Shown here piece after piece: positions 45,412-53,125 of a stretch of DNA of 64,000 bases. The position numbers and the translations under genes were made by a program. Below the pieces are notes generated by a model that was given only the letters and a program-made list of their open reading frames with translations, made no database searches and was not told the DNA's origin. Source of the DNA: Companilactobacillus paralimentarius DSM 13238 = JCM 10415 (GTDB taxonomy: Bacteria; Bacillota; Bacilli; Lactobacillales; Lactobacillaceae); the NCBI RefSeq assembly GCF_001434985.1, contig NZ_AZES01000102.1:1-64000 (forward strand), read 5' to 3'. The first letter of the stretch is position 1. Each line of letters opens with the position of its first letter.

Positions 45412-46581
45412 TTATATTTCAAAACTTACATATCTTGTAGCGGCTCCGTAACCGAAAATTTGTAAGCGCAATTTGTTCGGGTCGATATTAATGAAATAGC
45501 CCGCTAATTCTGAGATTTCATTATAACGTCTGTCCCACTTCTTGTTATAGTCAGTTGTTAAACCATGTTTCTTACCCATTAAGGCCGAACAATTTAATAT
45601 TATATGATTAATTTCAGAAACTTTGTAGTTTTTTTCATAATGCATATGACCACAAATATAAGTTGTTACCTTAGAAATGCCTGTAGATGAGAAATCATAG
45701 CGTAAATTCACACCAAAATCTCCTGTTAATTCATTTTTCAATTGACCAGAAGTTTTGTTGTTGAAGCTTACTAATAATTGTTGAACCAAGTCACCATTGA
45801 AGTTCAAAGCACTCCGACCACTTGGACTCACAATATTAGCATGCCCCATTACAATAACATGCTTATCAATAGTATTCTCTAAGATTTTGATCAAATCTTC
45901 TAACTGTTGTTCTCTGACGCCACGAACCTTCTTAAAATCATATTTCTTAGAACCATTACTAAGTATATAAGGAATATCACTGGTATCGATAAAGACAATT
46001 CGTATATCACCCTTATCATACCAGCCCACTTTAGATACTGGATTCAATCTAAAAATATCTGGTTGTTCAAAATTATACTTTGTTACTAACGAGTCATAAT
46101 CATCCCGATGAAACGATGCTGAACCAAAGAATCTGTGTTCATCATATTTATCATTCTCATCATGATTACCCTCAAGAAGATAAAACGGTGCTTTGCTCTT
46201 TTGATAATTTTCAACAGCAAATTGCAATAATCCTCGACTGATCTCAGGTTTATCACTTCCATCAATTAAATCTCCCAGATGAACATTCAAGTCCAAGTTG
46301 ACAGCATCACTAACATTATTGGCTTCAATAATATGACGTGCACCATTGATCCCGTAATAAGACGCACTAGCAATTGCTTTGGCATGTGTGTCAGTTAAAA
46401 CGGACAAGGTTACTGTATCACTGGTAACATTTGGTTTTACGTTATTATCATAAACGCCCTTTATATAATCAACAACAAAAGGACGTGGCTTTAGTCGTTT
46501 CAAAAACATATCAGTGTGTGCTGATATGAATTCTGATGGCTTTGGTGTCAACATTCTGCTTGCAATATTTTTGATTTTCAA
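45412..46581 (-). CDS. Calcineurin-like metallophosphoesterase
   Basis: About 389 residues. Metal-binding motifs are visible: LTDTHAK near residue 63, HLGDLID near 101 (GDxxD), LEGNHDEN near 136 (GNHD/E), MGHAN near 246 and CGHMHYEKN near 308. No signal peptide is clear, so it is probably cytoplasmic or peripheral; the substrate is unknown. I chose TTG at 46581, nine bases after GGAG: an in-frame TTG at 46617 lies inside the -10 box and cannot be translated. It is in one operon with AsnB/AsnH, so a cell-wall-related role is possible. Confidence 0.72.
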   Translation of the reverse strand: MKIKNIASRMLTPKPSEFISAHTDMFLKRLKPRPFVVDYIKGVYDNNVKPNVTSDTVTLSVLTDTHAKAIASASYYGINGARHIIEANNVSDAVNLDLNVHLGDLIDGSDKPEISRGLLQFAVENYQKSKAPFYLLEGNHDENDKYDEHRFFGSASFHRDDYDSLVTKYNFEQPDIFRLNPVSKVGWYDKGDIRIVFIDTSDIPYILSNGSKKYDFKKVRGVREQQLEDLIKILENTIDKHVIVMGHANIVSPSGRSALNFNGDLVQQLLVSFNNKTSGQLKNELTGDFGVNLRYDFSSTGISKVTTYICGHMHYEKNYKVSEINHIILNCSALMGKKHGLTTDYNKKWDRRYNEISELAGYFINIDPNKLRLQIFGYGAATRYVSFEI

Positions 46582-46616
46582 TTTTATGATCTCCAATATC
46601 CCATACTCTGGAAACA

Positions 46617-46650
46617 ATTATAGCAAAAAAACCATCTCACGATGGTCTCA
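46617..46650 (-). promoter_or_regulatory. GNAT terminator fused to the metallophosphoesterase promoter
   Basis: ACCATC/GATGGT (46631-46646) with T7 ends the upstream GNAT transcript. Two bases after the T-run comes the extended -10 TGCTATAAT (46625-46617), so the terminator hairpin occupies the space of the -35 region. Transcription would begin near 46610. Confidence 0.65.
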
Positions 46651-46698
46651 TTATGGCTCAATTATATATCAAAGATATGAAAAATAATCCTTTGACGC

Positions 46699-47223
46699 TT
46701 ACTTTAGAAGAATTTGATAAGCTTTTCTAATACCATGATCTTCATCCATCGTAATAGTTCCTTTTTCAATGAACCCATTACTTGTAATAACATGTTGCAT
46801 CACCAAATTGTCAGGGTGAGTGTCGATTCTGACATCACTGTAACCCAGGTAATGTGAGATTGTTAATAGTTGTTGAATCAAAGCAGCCGAAAGATGTTGT
46901 CCTTGATGGCCTGGTTCAACAGCTATACGGTGAATAATGGAATAAGTCACATCAGAATTTTTAGACCATGACCCTGAAGTCATATCTTGATAGTTCTTAT
47001 CGTAACCTTGTTGCAAAGCAGCTACTCCAACTACCTCACCATCTAGTATTAAAACATAACTTATATCTTCTTGAATATCTTGTTCTAGGATTTTCTCATC
47101 GGGATAACCTACCTGCCATTGATCAACACCACGGTCCCGTAGGGTTCTTTTGGCGCCACCGATGATATCAATAATTCTTGGCAAATCGTCAAGTGTTGAT
47201 TGACGTAAATAAATATTGCTCAT
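46699..47223 (-). CDS. GNAT-family N-acetyltransferase
   Basis: 174 residues. The acetyl-CoA motif is IIHRIAVEPGHQGQHLSAALIQQLL at about residues 90-115 (Q-x-x-G/H-x-S variant), with VRIDTHPDNLVMQHVITSNGF as motif B near 130. N-terminal IYLRQSTLDDLPRIIDII matches the family. Substrate unknown. I chose the ATG at 47223 with TGAGGAGG upstream; the in-frame codon at 47241 has no site. A single gene with its own terminator. Confidence 0.78.
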   Translation of the reverse strand: MSNIYLRQSTLDDLPRIIDIIGGAKRTLRDRGVDQWQVGYPDEKILEQDIQEDISYVLILDGEVVGVAALQQGYDKNYQDMTSGSWSKNSDVTYSIIHRIAVEPGHQGQHLSAALIQQLLTISHYLGYSDVRIDTHPDNLVMQHVITSNGFIEKGTITMDEDHGIRKAYQILLK

Positions 47224-47291
47224 AAAATTTTGCCTCCTCACTTCATCAGGATATTAAAACAAAAAAGAATACCTCATTGCAATAGTTTTAT

Positions 47292-47966
47292 TCAACTTTT
47301 CTTATTTTTTTTATAAATAAACCAGCTAATAACAAATAGTATTAAGGCGTATAAAAAAGTTTGTCCTGCTAGGGGCAATAATTTAACAATAGAAGAATTA
47401 CTATGTAGACTAACAATCATTCTTGAAAGAGGTGGAAAAATCATCTCAATATTCTTAAAAATGTTGACGACGCTACCTGATAAGGCTAGGTAGACAAAAA
47501 CTAAGGTTCCAATTTGTCCCAAACTAGAATGTTTCTGCCATTGTGTCTTGAACAGGGTCGCAATTGAACTGCCCAAAAATCCCACAGAAATTAGCGAAAC
47601 TATTCCGACAACATCTAAAAATATATTTTTACAAAGAATTAAGCTAAATATAAAAATCAATATTCCTGAAATTATATTTAAAATTAATACCGCTAAAAAT
47701 TGACTGATAACCTCTGACCAGTAGCTGTTCACTTTTTGTCTTAAATAATGATTATAAACTTTATCATTATGATACAGATTCATCGTTGAAAATAACGATA
47801 AAAAAAACATCCCTATTAATAATAGGCTATATTTCTCATGATAATCAATACTTAATAAGTGATCTGCTGTTAAGCCAAAAACAATGATAGAGAATAATAA
47901 TGTTAGATAGAGAAAATCTTGAAAAATAAATTGTAAATAATTTTTTAGCAATACTTTAATTTTCAA
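47292..47966 (-). CDS. ABC-type membrane component, six segments
   Basis: 224 residues with six predicted membrane segments and a Lys-rich end (YKKKNKKS). No family name comes to mind; the layout and position make it the permease partner of the ATPase encoded upstream. I chose TTG at 47966, nine bases after GAGGAGG, which overlaps the ATPase gene by 11 bp; the longer form to 48002 has no ribosome site. Last of three genes in one operon. Confidence 0.65.
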   Translation of the reverse strand: MKIKVLLKNYLQFIFQDFLYLTLLFSIIVFGLTADHLLSIDYHEKYSLLLIGMFFLSLFSTMNLYHNDKVYNHYLRQKVNSYWSEVISQFLAVLILNIISGILIFIFSLILCKNIFLDVVGIVSLISVGFLGSSIATLFKTQWQKHSSLGQIGTLVFVYLALSGSVVNIFKNIEMIFPPLSRMIVSLHSNSSIVKLLPLAGQTFLYALILFVISWFIYKKNKKS

Positions 47967-48777
47967 TATCGTGTGCCTCCTCAAATTGATAATTGAGGGC
48001 AATCATTTTGCCAATAATAGTGTCCCTTTGATCTAAGGGAACCTTCATTTCGACTACTCCATTAGTATTCCTCATCATATAACCACTCAAATCATGTGTT
48101 AAAGCAATAGAATTATGATGAACACTGAAAAATAACTGACTGTTTTTAGTTTTTAAACTTTGTAACTGTCGTAATTTACCATTTTCAAAATGATAACTAC
48201 TGTCTAATATTTCAGATATTTCACTATTTTGCTCTGTGCCCACTAATAAGATTCCTGAACCATTATCTTTTAAATCTTGCAACATACTCAACATATTTTG
48301 AACTGTTTCATTACTTTGAAAAGCAAAGGGCTCATCTAACAACAAAACATTGGGGTGTCCAACTACCGCTGCCAAAAAACTAACTCGACGTTTCAAACCT
48401 AATGAGAGTTGATCAACTGTTCGATCCAAATATGGAGCTAGTTTCATATAAGTAACCATCGCATCCAATTGATCCTTACGCACAGCCAAATTTTTGGATA
48501 AACGTCTGATGTCCTCAAGATATTTTCTAACCGTCTGTTCAACAATTTGTGGATCATTTTGTGGCATATAACCAATCCTGACACCAGGAGTATATTTAAT
48601 TTTGCCACTATCGGCCCGTTCATAATTTGCTATCGTTTCTAAAAGCTGTGTCTTACCACTACCATTTTCGCCACTAATACCAACTATCTCATTTTGAGAT
48701 AAAGAAAAAGCTACATGCTTGAATGCAAAGTAGCCCTCTCGTTGCAATGATAAATCATTGACTGATATTAATTCCAT
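47956..48777 (-). CDS. ABC transporter ATPase with degenerate motifs
   Basis: 273 residues. Walker A GENGSGKT near residue 36 and Walker B VLLLDEPF near 146 are intact. The signature is LSLGLKRR instead of LSGGQ-R, and the switch His after Walker B is replaced (LLVGTEQN near 177). A C-terminal extension of about 70 residues follows. It starts inside the stop of the preceding gene (TAATG), preceded by GAGG. Likely the engine of a small exporter with the downstream membrane protein; substrate unknown. Confidence 0.75.
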   Translation of the reverse strand: MELISVNDLSLQREGYFAFKHVAFSLSQNEIVGISGENGSGKTQLLETIANYERADSGKIKYTPGVRIGYMPQNDPQIVEQTVRKYLEDIRRLSKNLAVRKDQLDAMVTYMKLAPYLDRTVDQLSLGLKRRVSFLAAVVGHPNVLLLDEPFAFQSNETVQNMLSMLQDLKDNGSGILLVGTEQNSEISEILDSSYHFENGKLRQLQSLKTKNSQLFFSVHHNSIALTHDLSGYMMRNTNGVVEMKVPLDQRDTIIGKMIALNYQFEEAHDIEN

Positions 48778-49265
48778 TATTGCCATTCCTCAACAGCATG
48801 TGCTGCTAGTCCGATTGAAAGAATTGCATCTTTAGAAACTGAATTTCTAACATCAGCGACAATGGTATTGTCATATACTGCTCCGATAACGGTAAATGCA
48901 AAACTGACTAAATTGATATCGGTCTTAACCTTATAATCGCCATTTGCATATGGATCCTCATGGTTATATGTAAAGTTAATTTTATGACCAGCTAAAGAAC
49001 CATCAACATGGTTAACCTGAACACGATCATGTAGTTCACTAAGTTTATGATCAGGATTTTGTAAAGTTAAACGATGGTCAGATTCATTTTGGTAGTAATC
49101 GTCTTCGGTCATATCAAAGTATTCTTTAATTGGTTTTCTCAAAACTTCAAGTGAATCCAAAATGTCATACACAGCCTGTGCGTCAAATTTTTGTGATTTA
49201 TCTTCAATATTTTTTCTATCTTCATAAAGCTTTTCGGCTAATTTGCTAATAGTCTCAGAATTCAT
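48777..49265 (-). CDS. Hypothetical protein, first gene of ABC operon
   Basis: 162 residues, no recognised family. It is soluble and acidic, with a helical first half (ETISKLAEKLYEDRKNIEDK, EVLRKPIKEYFDMTEDDYY) and a beta-rich second half (KVKTDINLVSFAFTVIGAVYDN), ending HAVEEWQ. GGAGG lies before the ATG. It is translationally coupled to an ABC ATPase, so it could be a cytosolic accessory or a substrate-related protein. Confidence 0.65.
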   Translation of the reverse strand: MNSETISKLAEKLYEDRKNIEDKSQKFDAQAVYDILDSLEVLRKPIKEYFDMTEDDYYQNESDHRLTLQNPDHKLSELHDRVQVNHVDGSLAGHKINFTYNHEDPYANGDYKVKTDINLVSFAFTVIGAVYDNTIVADVRNSVSKDAILSIGLAAHAVEEWQ

Positions 49266-49394
49266 AATCATCCTCCGTCTTTAATGGTTCTCTCTTCAAT
49301 TGTATGGTTCGTTTAGGATTCTGTCATCCACTCGACCTTTTGTGGAGGACGACATACATAGAAAAAGAACCCCTTAATGCCATTATACTAATTT

Positions 49395-49940
49395 CTACTT
49401 GTAATTACAGGAGTCCATATGATCATTAATAACTCCCACCGCTTGTAAAAATGAGTAGATAATCGTTGGTCCCACAAATCGAAAACCACGTTTTTTCAAA
49501 TTTTTGCTAATCTGTTGTGACAACTTAGTTTGAGCAGGCATTTCACTCATATCACTATAATGATTAATTATTGGCTTATTATCAACAAAATTCCAAATAT
49601 AATTGGAAAATTTTTCACCATTTTGATGCATCTCTTGAATCACACGAGCATTATTGATGGAAGAGTCAACTTTCAAACGATTACGAATGATCCCTTTGTC
49701 TTCTAACATTGAGTCCCTTTTTTCTTGATCATAAGCTGCCACTTTGTCTATTTCGAAATTATCATATGCCTGACGATATGTCGCACGTCGTTTAATAATT
49801 GTTGCCCAAGATAATCCTGCTTGGGCTCCTTCTAATGTCAACATTTCAAAAAAATATTGTTCGTCATGACTTGGCTTACCCCACTCATTATCATGATATG
49901 CCTGCATTGCTTCAGAACTGTTGGCCCACTCACATCTCAT
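49395..49940 (-). CDS. tag: DNA-3-methyladenine glycosylase I
   Basis: 181 residues. Removes 3-methyladenine from alkylated DNA. The Tag hallmarks are present: N-terminal CEWAN and YHDNEWGKP near residue 14 with the zinc-site residues Cys3 and the His, EGAQAGLSWATIIKRR near 36, RNRLKVDSSINNA near 86, and the C-terminal GFRFVGPTIIYSFLQAVGVINDH with final Cys. GGAG lies before the ATG at 49940. Monocistronic. Confidence 0.93.
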   Translation of the reverse strand: MRCEWANSSEAMQAYHDNEWGKPSHDEQYFFEMLTLEGAQAGLSWATIIKRRATYRQAYDNFEIDKVAAYDQEKRDSMLEDKGIIRNRLKVDSSINNARVIQEMHQNGEKFSNYIWNFVDNKPIINHYSDMSEMPAQTKLSQQISKNLKKRGFRFVGPTIIYSFLQAVGVINDHMDSCNYK

Positions 49941-49954
49941 CTTTTTCTCCAAAC

Positions 49955-49980
49955 TAAAAAAGCTGGCATCTGCCAGCCTA
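49955..49980 (-). terminator. Terminator after usp
   Basis: GCTGGCA/TGCCAGC forms a tight GC-rich stem and is followed by six T on the minus strand, just before the tag start. Confidence 0.88.
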
Positions 49981-49987
49981 ATATAAA

Positions 49988-50476
49988 TTATTTTTTCTTT
50001 TTATCAGTAAATCTCTTATTATCAATATCTGTTCTAACGATAATAACATCCGTTCTAGCATTTCTTGTAACGTATTCGGATACCGAGCCGACCAATAAAC
50101 GTGTTACGGCATTCATACCTGTTGAACCGATCATAATCAGGTCATTCTTATATTCTTCAACGAATTCTTGGGAAATAACAGTCTTAGGTTCACCGAAACG
50201 AACGTGGATGTCAATGTCTTCTTCTTTGAAACCATCTTTAATGGCACCATCTTTTAATTCTGTAAGATACTTTTGAGCATCTTCGGAAAGTTGATAGATA
50301 ACATCACCGTTCAACATACCACCATGTAAACCAATGAATTGCTTTGTATCTAAGACTGTCAAAACATCGATGTGTCCACCGTTCATTTGTGCAACTGTTA
50401 CAGCCTTCTTAAAAGCCATTTCTGCTTCTTTTGATCCATCTACAGGAACCAAAATCTTCTTATAGTCTTGTTCCAT
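49988..50476 (-). CDS. Universal stress protein (UspA) family, ATP-binding type
   Basis: 162 residues. Usp fold from ILVPVDGSKEAEMAFKKAVTVA. The C-terminal loop GSTGMNAVTRLLVGSVSEYV (about residues 118-137) matches G-x2-G-x9-G-S, so it should bind ATP, unlike the Usp at 41496. The C-terminus is Lys-rich. GGAGGATTG precedes the ATG. A single gene with its own terminator. Confidence 0.88.
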   Translation of the reverse strand: MEQDYKKILVPVDGSKEAEMAFKKAVTVAQMNGGHIDVLTVLDTKQFIGLHGGMLNGDVIYQLSEDAQKYLTELKDGAIKDGFKEEDIDIHVRFGEPKTVISQEFVEEYKNDLIMIGSTGMNAVTRLLVGSVSEYVTRNARTDVIIVRTDIDNKRFTDKKKK

Positions 50477-50559
50477 AATTCAATCCTCCAATGCACTTAT
50501 TGAATACCTTCTAATGTAAGATTAATGCATTCATATATTTTATTCAATATTTTACAAAA

Positions 50560-51669
50560 TTATTTGAAAGCCATTAATGTCCGTACTAACTGATTTGAAA
50601 CGGATTCGTAATTCTCAAACATCGTCATTTCATCATCATATTCTGTCATTTGAGTTGAAAATATTCCTGTGAAAAGTTGTTCATAACTTTGGAAATCATC
50701 AACAAAATTATTACATAAAGCAAAAGTCGGAACTCTTTGAGCTCCAGCAATTCGACTCAAGTGATACAGCATATCATCATGCATTGCTTCACGGGAAATT
50801 TTATCGGTGGCAGTAATTAGGATATTAGTGGAACGAATTGTTTCTTCCATTCCTGTAACCTTGGCCACCCATTCAAATGATGATCTTGAAATACGTGCAT
50901 TAATCATTGCAAAAGCACCAGCCAAAGTCTTAATCGAGTCAGAATGAGGCATTGGGTGTATATCTAAATTATACTTCTGATTCATTTTTTCAGTGATAAA
51001 AACTAAATTATCTTCCAAAAAACTTTCCTGTGCTTCATTCAAATACTCAACATTATCCGATAATTTCCGACCTGAATAATTCAATAAAACGGTCAAACGG
51101 GTTCTTCCACCCAATAGTTGATAAACATCTTCCATATCGATACGAAAGGCATTGATCAAAGGATTTTCACCTTCAGGGATCAGTTGACCATTTTCATCAT
51201 AAATCTTGGCTCCTAAAGCTTGTAAAGCTCCTAGTCCGCCATCAGCTACAGCTGTCTTGCCTAAACAGAGCACAATATTTTTGATTCCACTAGTAACTGC
51301 ATCTATAATAAATTCTCCTAACCCATAACTTGTTGCATGAAACAAGTCATTTCGGTTTTTATTTTTTGCTAAATCAACCCCAACCACTTGCTCTGAATCC
51401 ATAATAGCGGTAAGTTGACTACCGATCTGGGTAACAAGATAACGTCCCGTTCGATTTTCCCAAAAAGCATCAAAATAAGAGACTTCATCCCAATATCCAC
51501 CAATAGTATGTTCTATTAATGCTGGCATTCCATCTTTACTATCAGTTACGGGCATGGTAATTATTTTTGCATCTGGCATAGCACGCGAGATGCCACTATA
51601 AATGGCCTGACCAATCTTAGTCGAGCTAACATTATTACTATATTTTCCAGGTGCAATAATAAACTTCAT
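50560..51669 (-). CDS. Divergent glycerate kinase-family protein
   Basis: 369 residues. It keeps the glycerate kinase (GlxK/GarK) frame: N-terminal MKFIIAPGKYSNNVSSTKIGQAI, VTDSKDGMPALIEHT near residue 42, TSYGLGEFIIDAV near 113 and DGGLGALQALGAKIYD near 143. Key motifs deviate: the usual GGSATNDGG reads GKTAVADGG. It may not phosphorylate glycerate. It diverges from the phosphatase gene. Confidence 0.7.
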   Translation of the reverse strand: MKFIIAPGKYSNNVSSTKIGQAIYSGISRAMPDAKIITMPVTDSKDGMPALIEHTIGGYWDEVSYFDAFWENRTGRYLVTQIGSQLTAIMDSEQVVGVDLAKNKNRNDLFHATSYGLGEFIIDAVTSGIKNIVLCLGKTAVADGGLGALQALGAKIYDENGQLIPEGENPLINAFRIDMEDVYQLLGGRTRLTVLLNYSGRKLSDNVEYLNEAQESFLEDNLVFITEKMNQKYNLDIHPMPHSDSIKTLAGAFAMINARISRSSFEWVAKVTGMEETIRSTNILITATDKISREAMHDDMLYHLSRIAGAQRVPTFALCNNFVDDFQSYEQLFTGIFSTQMTEYDDEMTMFENYESVSNQLVRTLMAFK

Positions 51670-51693
51670 GATAGGATGACTCTTCCTTTTTGA

Positions 51694-51699
51694 TATAAT
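51694..51699 (+). promoter_or_regulatory. Extended -10 of the phosphatase gene
   Basis: TGATATAAT ends at 51699, about 36 bp before the start codon; the -35 region is poor. Confidence 0.5.
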
Positions 51700-51734
51700 G
51701 ATTATTAGAAAAATATGCAGAGGTAGTTAAAGGT

Positions 51735-52538
51735 ATGGTTGAAAATAATAAGCGCGTTCTAGACCTTGAAAAAGGTGTCAATTTTCGTGAACTAGGTGGC
51801 TACGAAACTGTCGATGGCAAAACACTTAAGTTCCATAAAGTCCTCAGATCAGCTGGTTTAAGTGACTTATCAGACAATGACCTTAGTTTTTTAAGTAACT
51901 ATGGTTTAAAGTATGATGTCGATTTTCGTTCACATGAGGAAGTAAACGATAAACCAGACCGTGTTCCTGATGGCGCAGAATATGTCTTCGATCCAGTTTT
52001 TGAAGCCGATGAAACTGAAGCTTCTAAGGTTCAAAATGATAATTTCATTCCTGAAATCGGTGGTGATCCTACTAATGGCTTCCACCACATGAAAGACGTT
52101 TATCGTGATATTATCACAGGTGACCAAGCTAAAGGCGCATATCGAACATTTTTTGATAAATTATTAACTAATGACCAAGATGATGACGTTTTACTTTTCC
52201 ACTGTAGTGCTGGTAAGGATAGAACTGGTATGGGAGCTGTCTACTTGTTGACTGTCCTTGGTGTTCCCATGGAGGAAATCAAGAAAGATTATTTATTAAC
52301 TAATAAGGTCAATAAGGGCTTTGTTGACAACCTGATCTTAGATCTTCAAAACAAGGGTTATACTGACAAAGATGTTTTGAGTTCCGTACGTGATTTAATG
52401 ACGGTTCACTCTGATTATTTAGCTACAGCCGAAGATGAAATCGCCAAAATGTCTGGTAATATAAACAATTATATCAAAGATGAATTACAGGTAACTCCTT
52501 CCGAGATAAGAGATTTGAAGAAAATTTACTTGAATTAA
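51735..52538 (+). CDS. Tyrosine-protein phosphatase (Y_phosphatase3 family)
   Basis: 267 residues. The phosphate loop HCSAGKDRTGMG near residue 155 has the CxxxxxR motif with Asp after Lys, typical of this bacterial dual-specificity group related to lipid-phosphatase LipA of Listeria. N-terminal GVNFRELGGY near 11 is the family's opening motif, and the general acid region lies in FDPVFEAD. It is cytoplasmic and may act on phosphotyrosine or phosphoinositides; its target is not evident. Divergent from the kinase-family gene. Confidence 0.86.
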   Translation: MVENNKRVLDLEKGVNFRELGGYETVDGKTLKFHKVLRSAGLSDLSDNDLSFLSNYGLKYDVDFRSHEEVNDKPDRVPDGAEYVFDPVFEADETEASKVQNDNFIPEIGGDPTNGFHHMKDVYRDIITGDQAKGAYRTFFDKLLTNDQDDDVLLFHCSAGKDRTGMGAVYLLTVLGVPMEEIKKDYLLTNKVNKGFVDNLILDLQNKGYTDKDVLSSVRDLMTVHSDYLATAEDEIAKMSGNINNYIKDELQVTPSEIRDLKKIYLN

Positions 52539-52608
52539 GGTACAATCTTCTAATTTTCAGAATATTGTTATCACATTTTCTTCACATTTAGTGTTTATCA
52601 TATAGTTT

Positions 52609-52656
52609 GTAAGTTAAAGGAAAGCAATCGAGCTTAACTTACATCCCCCCTTTTTA
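52609..52656 (+). ncRNA. Hairpin with C6 tail, possible small RNA
   Basis: GTAAGTTAA (52609-52617) pairs perfectly with TTAACTTAC (52634-52642), followed by ATCCCCCC and five T. It has no clear promoter, and the T-run is separated from the stem, so it is not a standard terminator. The C6 could pair with Shine-Dalgarno sequences. Confidence 0.35.
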
Positions 52657-52683
52657 AACATATAGAAAACTATAATAGATAAA

Positions 52684-52785
52684 AATCTCATAATAAAAAA
52701 TATAATTCACTTTTCCTCCCTGATTTGTGAATTTCCCTTAAAACTAAAAACAACTACTGTTCCCCTGCAGTGGTTGTTTTTTTGT
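52684..52785 (+). ncRNA. Small RNA candidate with anti-Shine-Dalgarno loops
   Basis: TATAAT at 52671-52676 (no good -35) could start a transcript of about 100 nt. It holds the hairpin AATTCAC/GTGAATT (52704-52733) with CCTCCC in its loop, then a single-stranded TTTCCCTT. It ends in a strong terminator, AAACAACTACTG/CAGTGGTTGTTT (52748-52779), whose loop is TTCCCCTG and which is followed by T7. C-rich loops facing ribosome sites are known for RoxS/RsaE and csRNA-type regulators. The tyrosine phosphatase gene ends 145 bp upstream, so a 3' UTR product is also possible. Confidence 0.5.
52748..52783 (+). terminator. Strong intrinsic terminator
   Basis: A perfect 12-bp stem with an 8-base C-rich loop is followed by seven T. 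It may also end the phosphatase transcript. Confidence 0.88.
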
Positions 52786-52798
52786 TTGGTGATTTATT

Positions 52799-52955
52799 CC
52801 CGTCCTCCACAACAAGAAAATTTGGCTGGAACGCCATGGGACGACTGGAAGCTAATAAATTTGCACTTTGTGGATCTTCAAGATCGACCTTTATCTAAGC
52901 AATAAATTGCTAAGATAAATTTCATGGCTGAGCCAATTTTCTTGTTGTTCCGGAC
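52799..52955. repeat. Structured intergenic repeat, copy 2
   Basis: Begins CCCGTCCTCCACAACAA. The closing stem is AACAAGAAAATTTGGCT (52811-52827) with AGCCAATTTTCTTGTT (52931-52946), one bulged base. GGAACGC follows the 5' stem, GGAAGCTAAT matches the small stem and loop of copy 1, and TTTATCTAAGCAA/TTGCTAAGATAAA (52890-52919) is the inner hairpin with the same A-A mismatch. AATTTCATGGCTGAG precedes the 3' stem. The stems differ from copy 1, but pairing is kept. Confidence 0.75.
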
Positions 52956-53002
52956 TAAATACTAGTTCTATCAAGATTTAACTTCCAAATCTTCTAGTCT
53001 GA

Positions 53003-53085
53003 AATAAATAGCATCTATTTTGAATTTCAATTTCTACTAAAAGGTAAAATCGATGTTCTAGAAATAGATGCCATTATTTTTATTT
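53003..53085. repeat. Hairpin repeat with AATAGCATCTATT stem, copy A
   Basis: AATAGCATCTATTT pairs with AAATAGATGCCATT around about 50 bp. Nearly the same sequence occurs at 57884-57967, including the interior TGAATTTCAAT, CTACTAAAA and GTTCTAGAA. It lies after the end of the TrpXYZ-type operon, with T-rich ends on both strands, and may serve as a terminator. Confidence 0.7.
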
Positions 53086-53125
53086 TAAAAATTTAGAAAG
53101 GAGATAATAAGAAGATAACATATTT

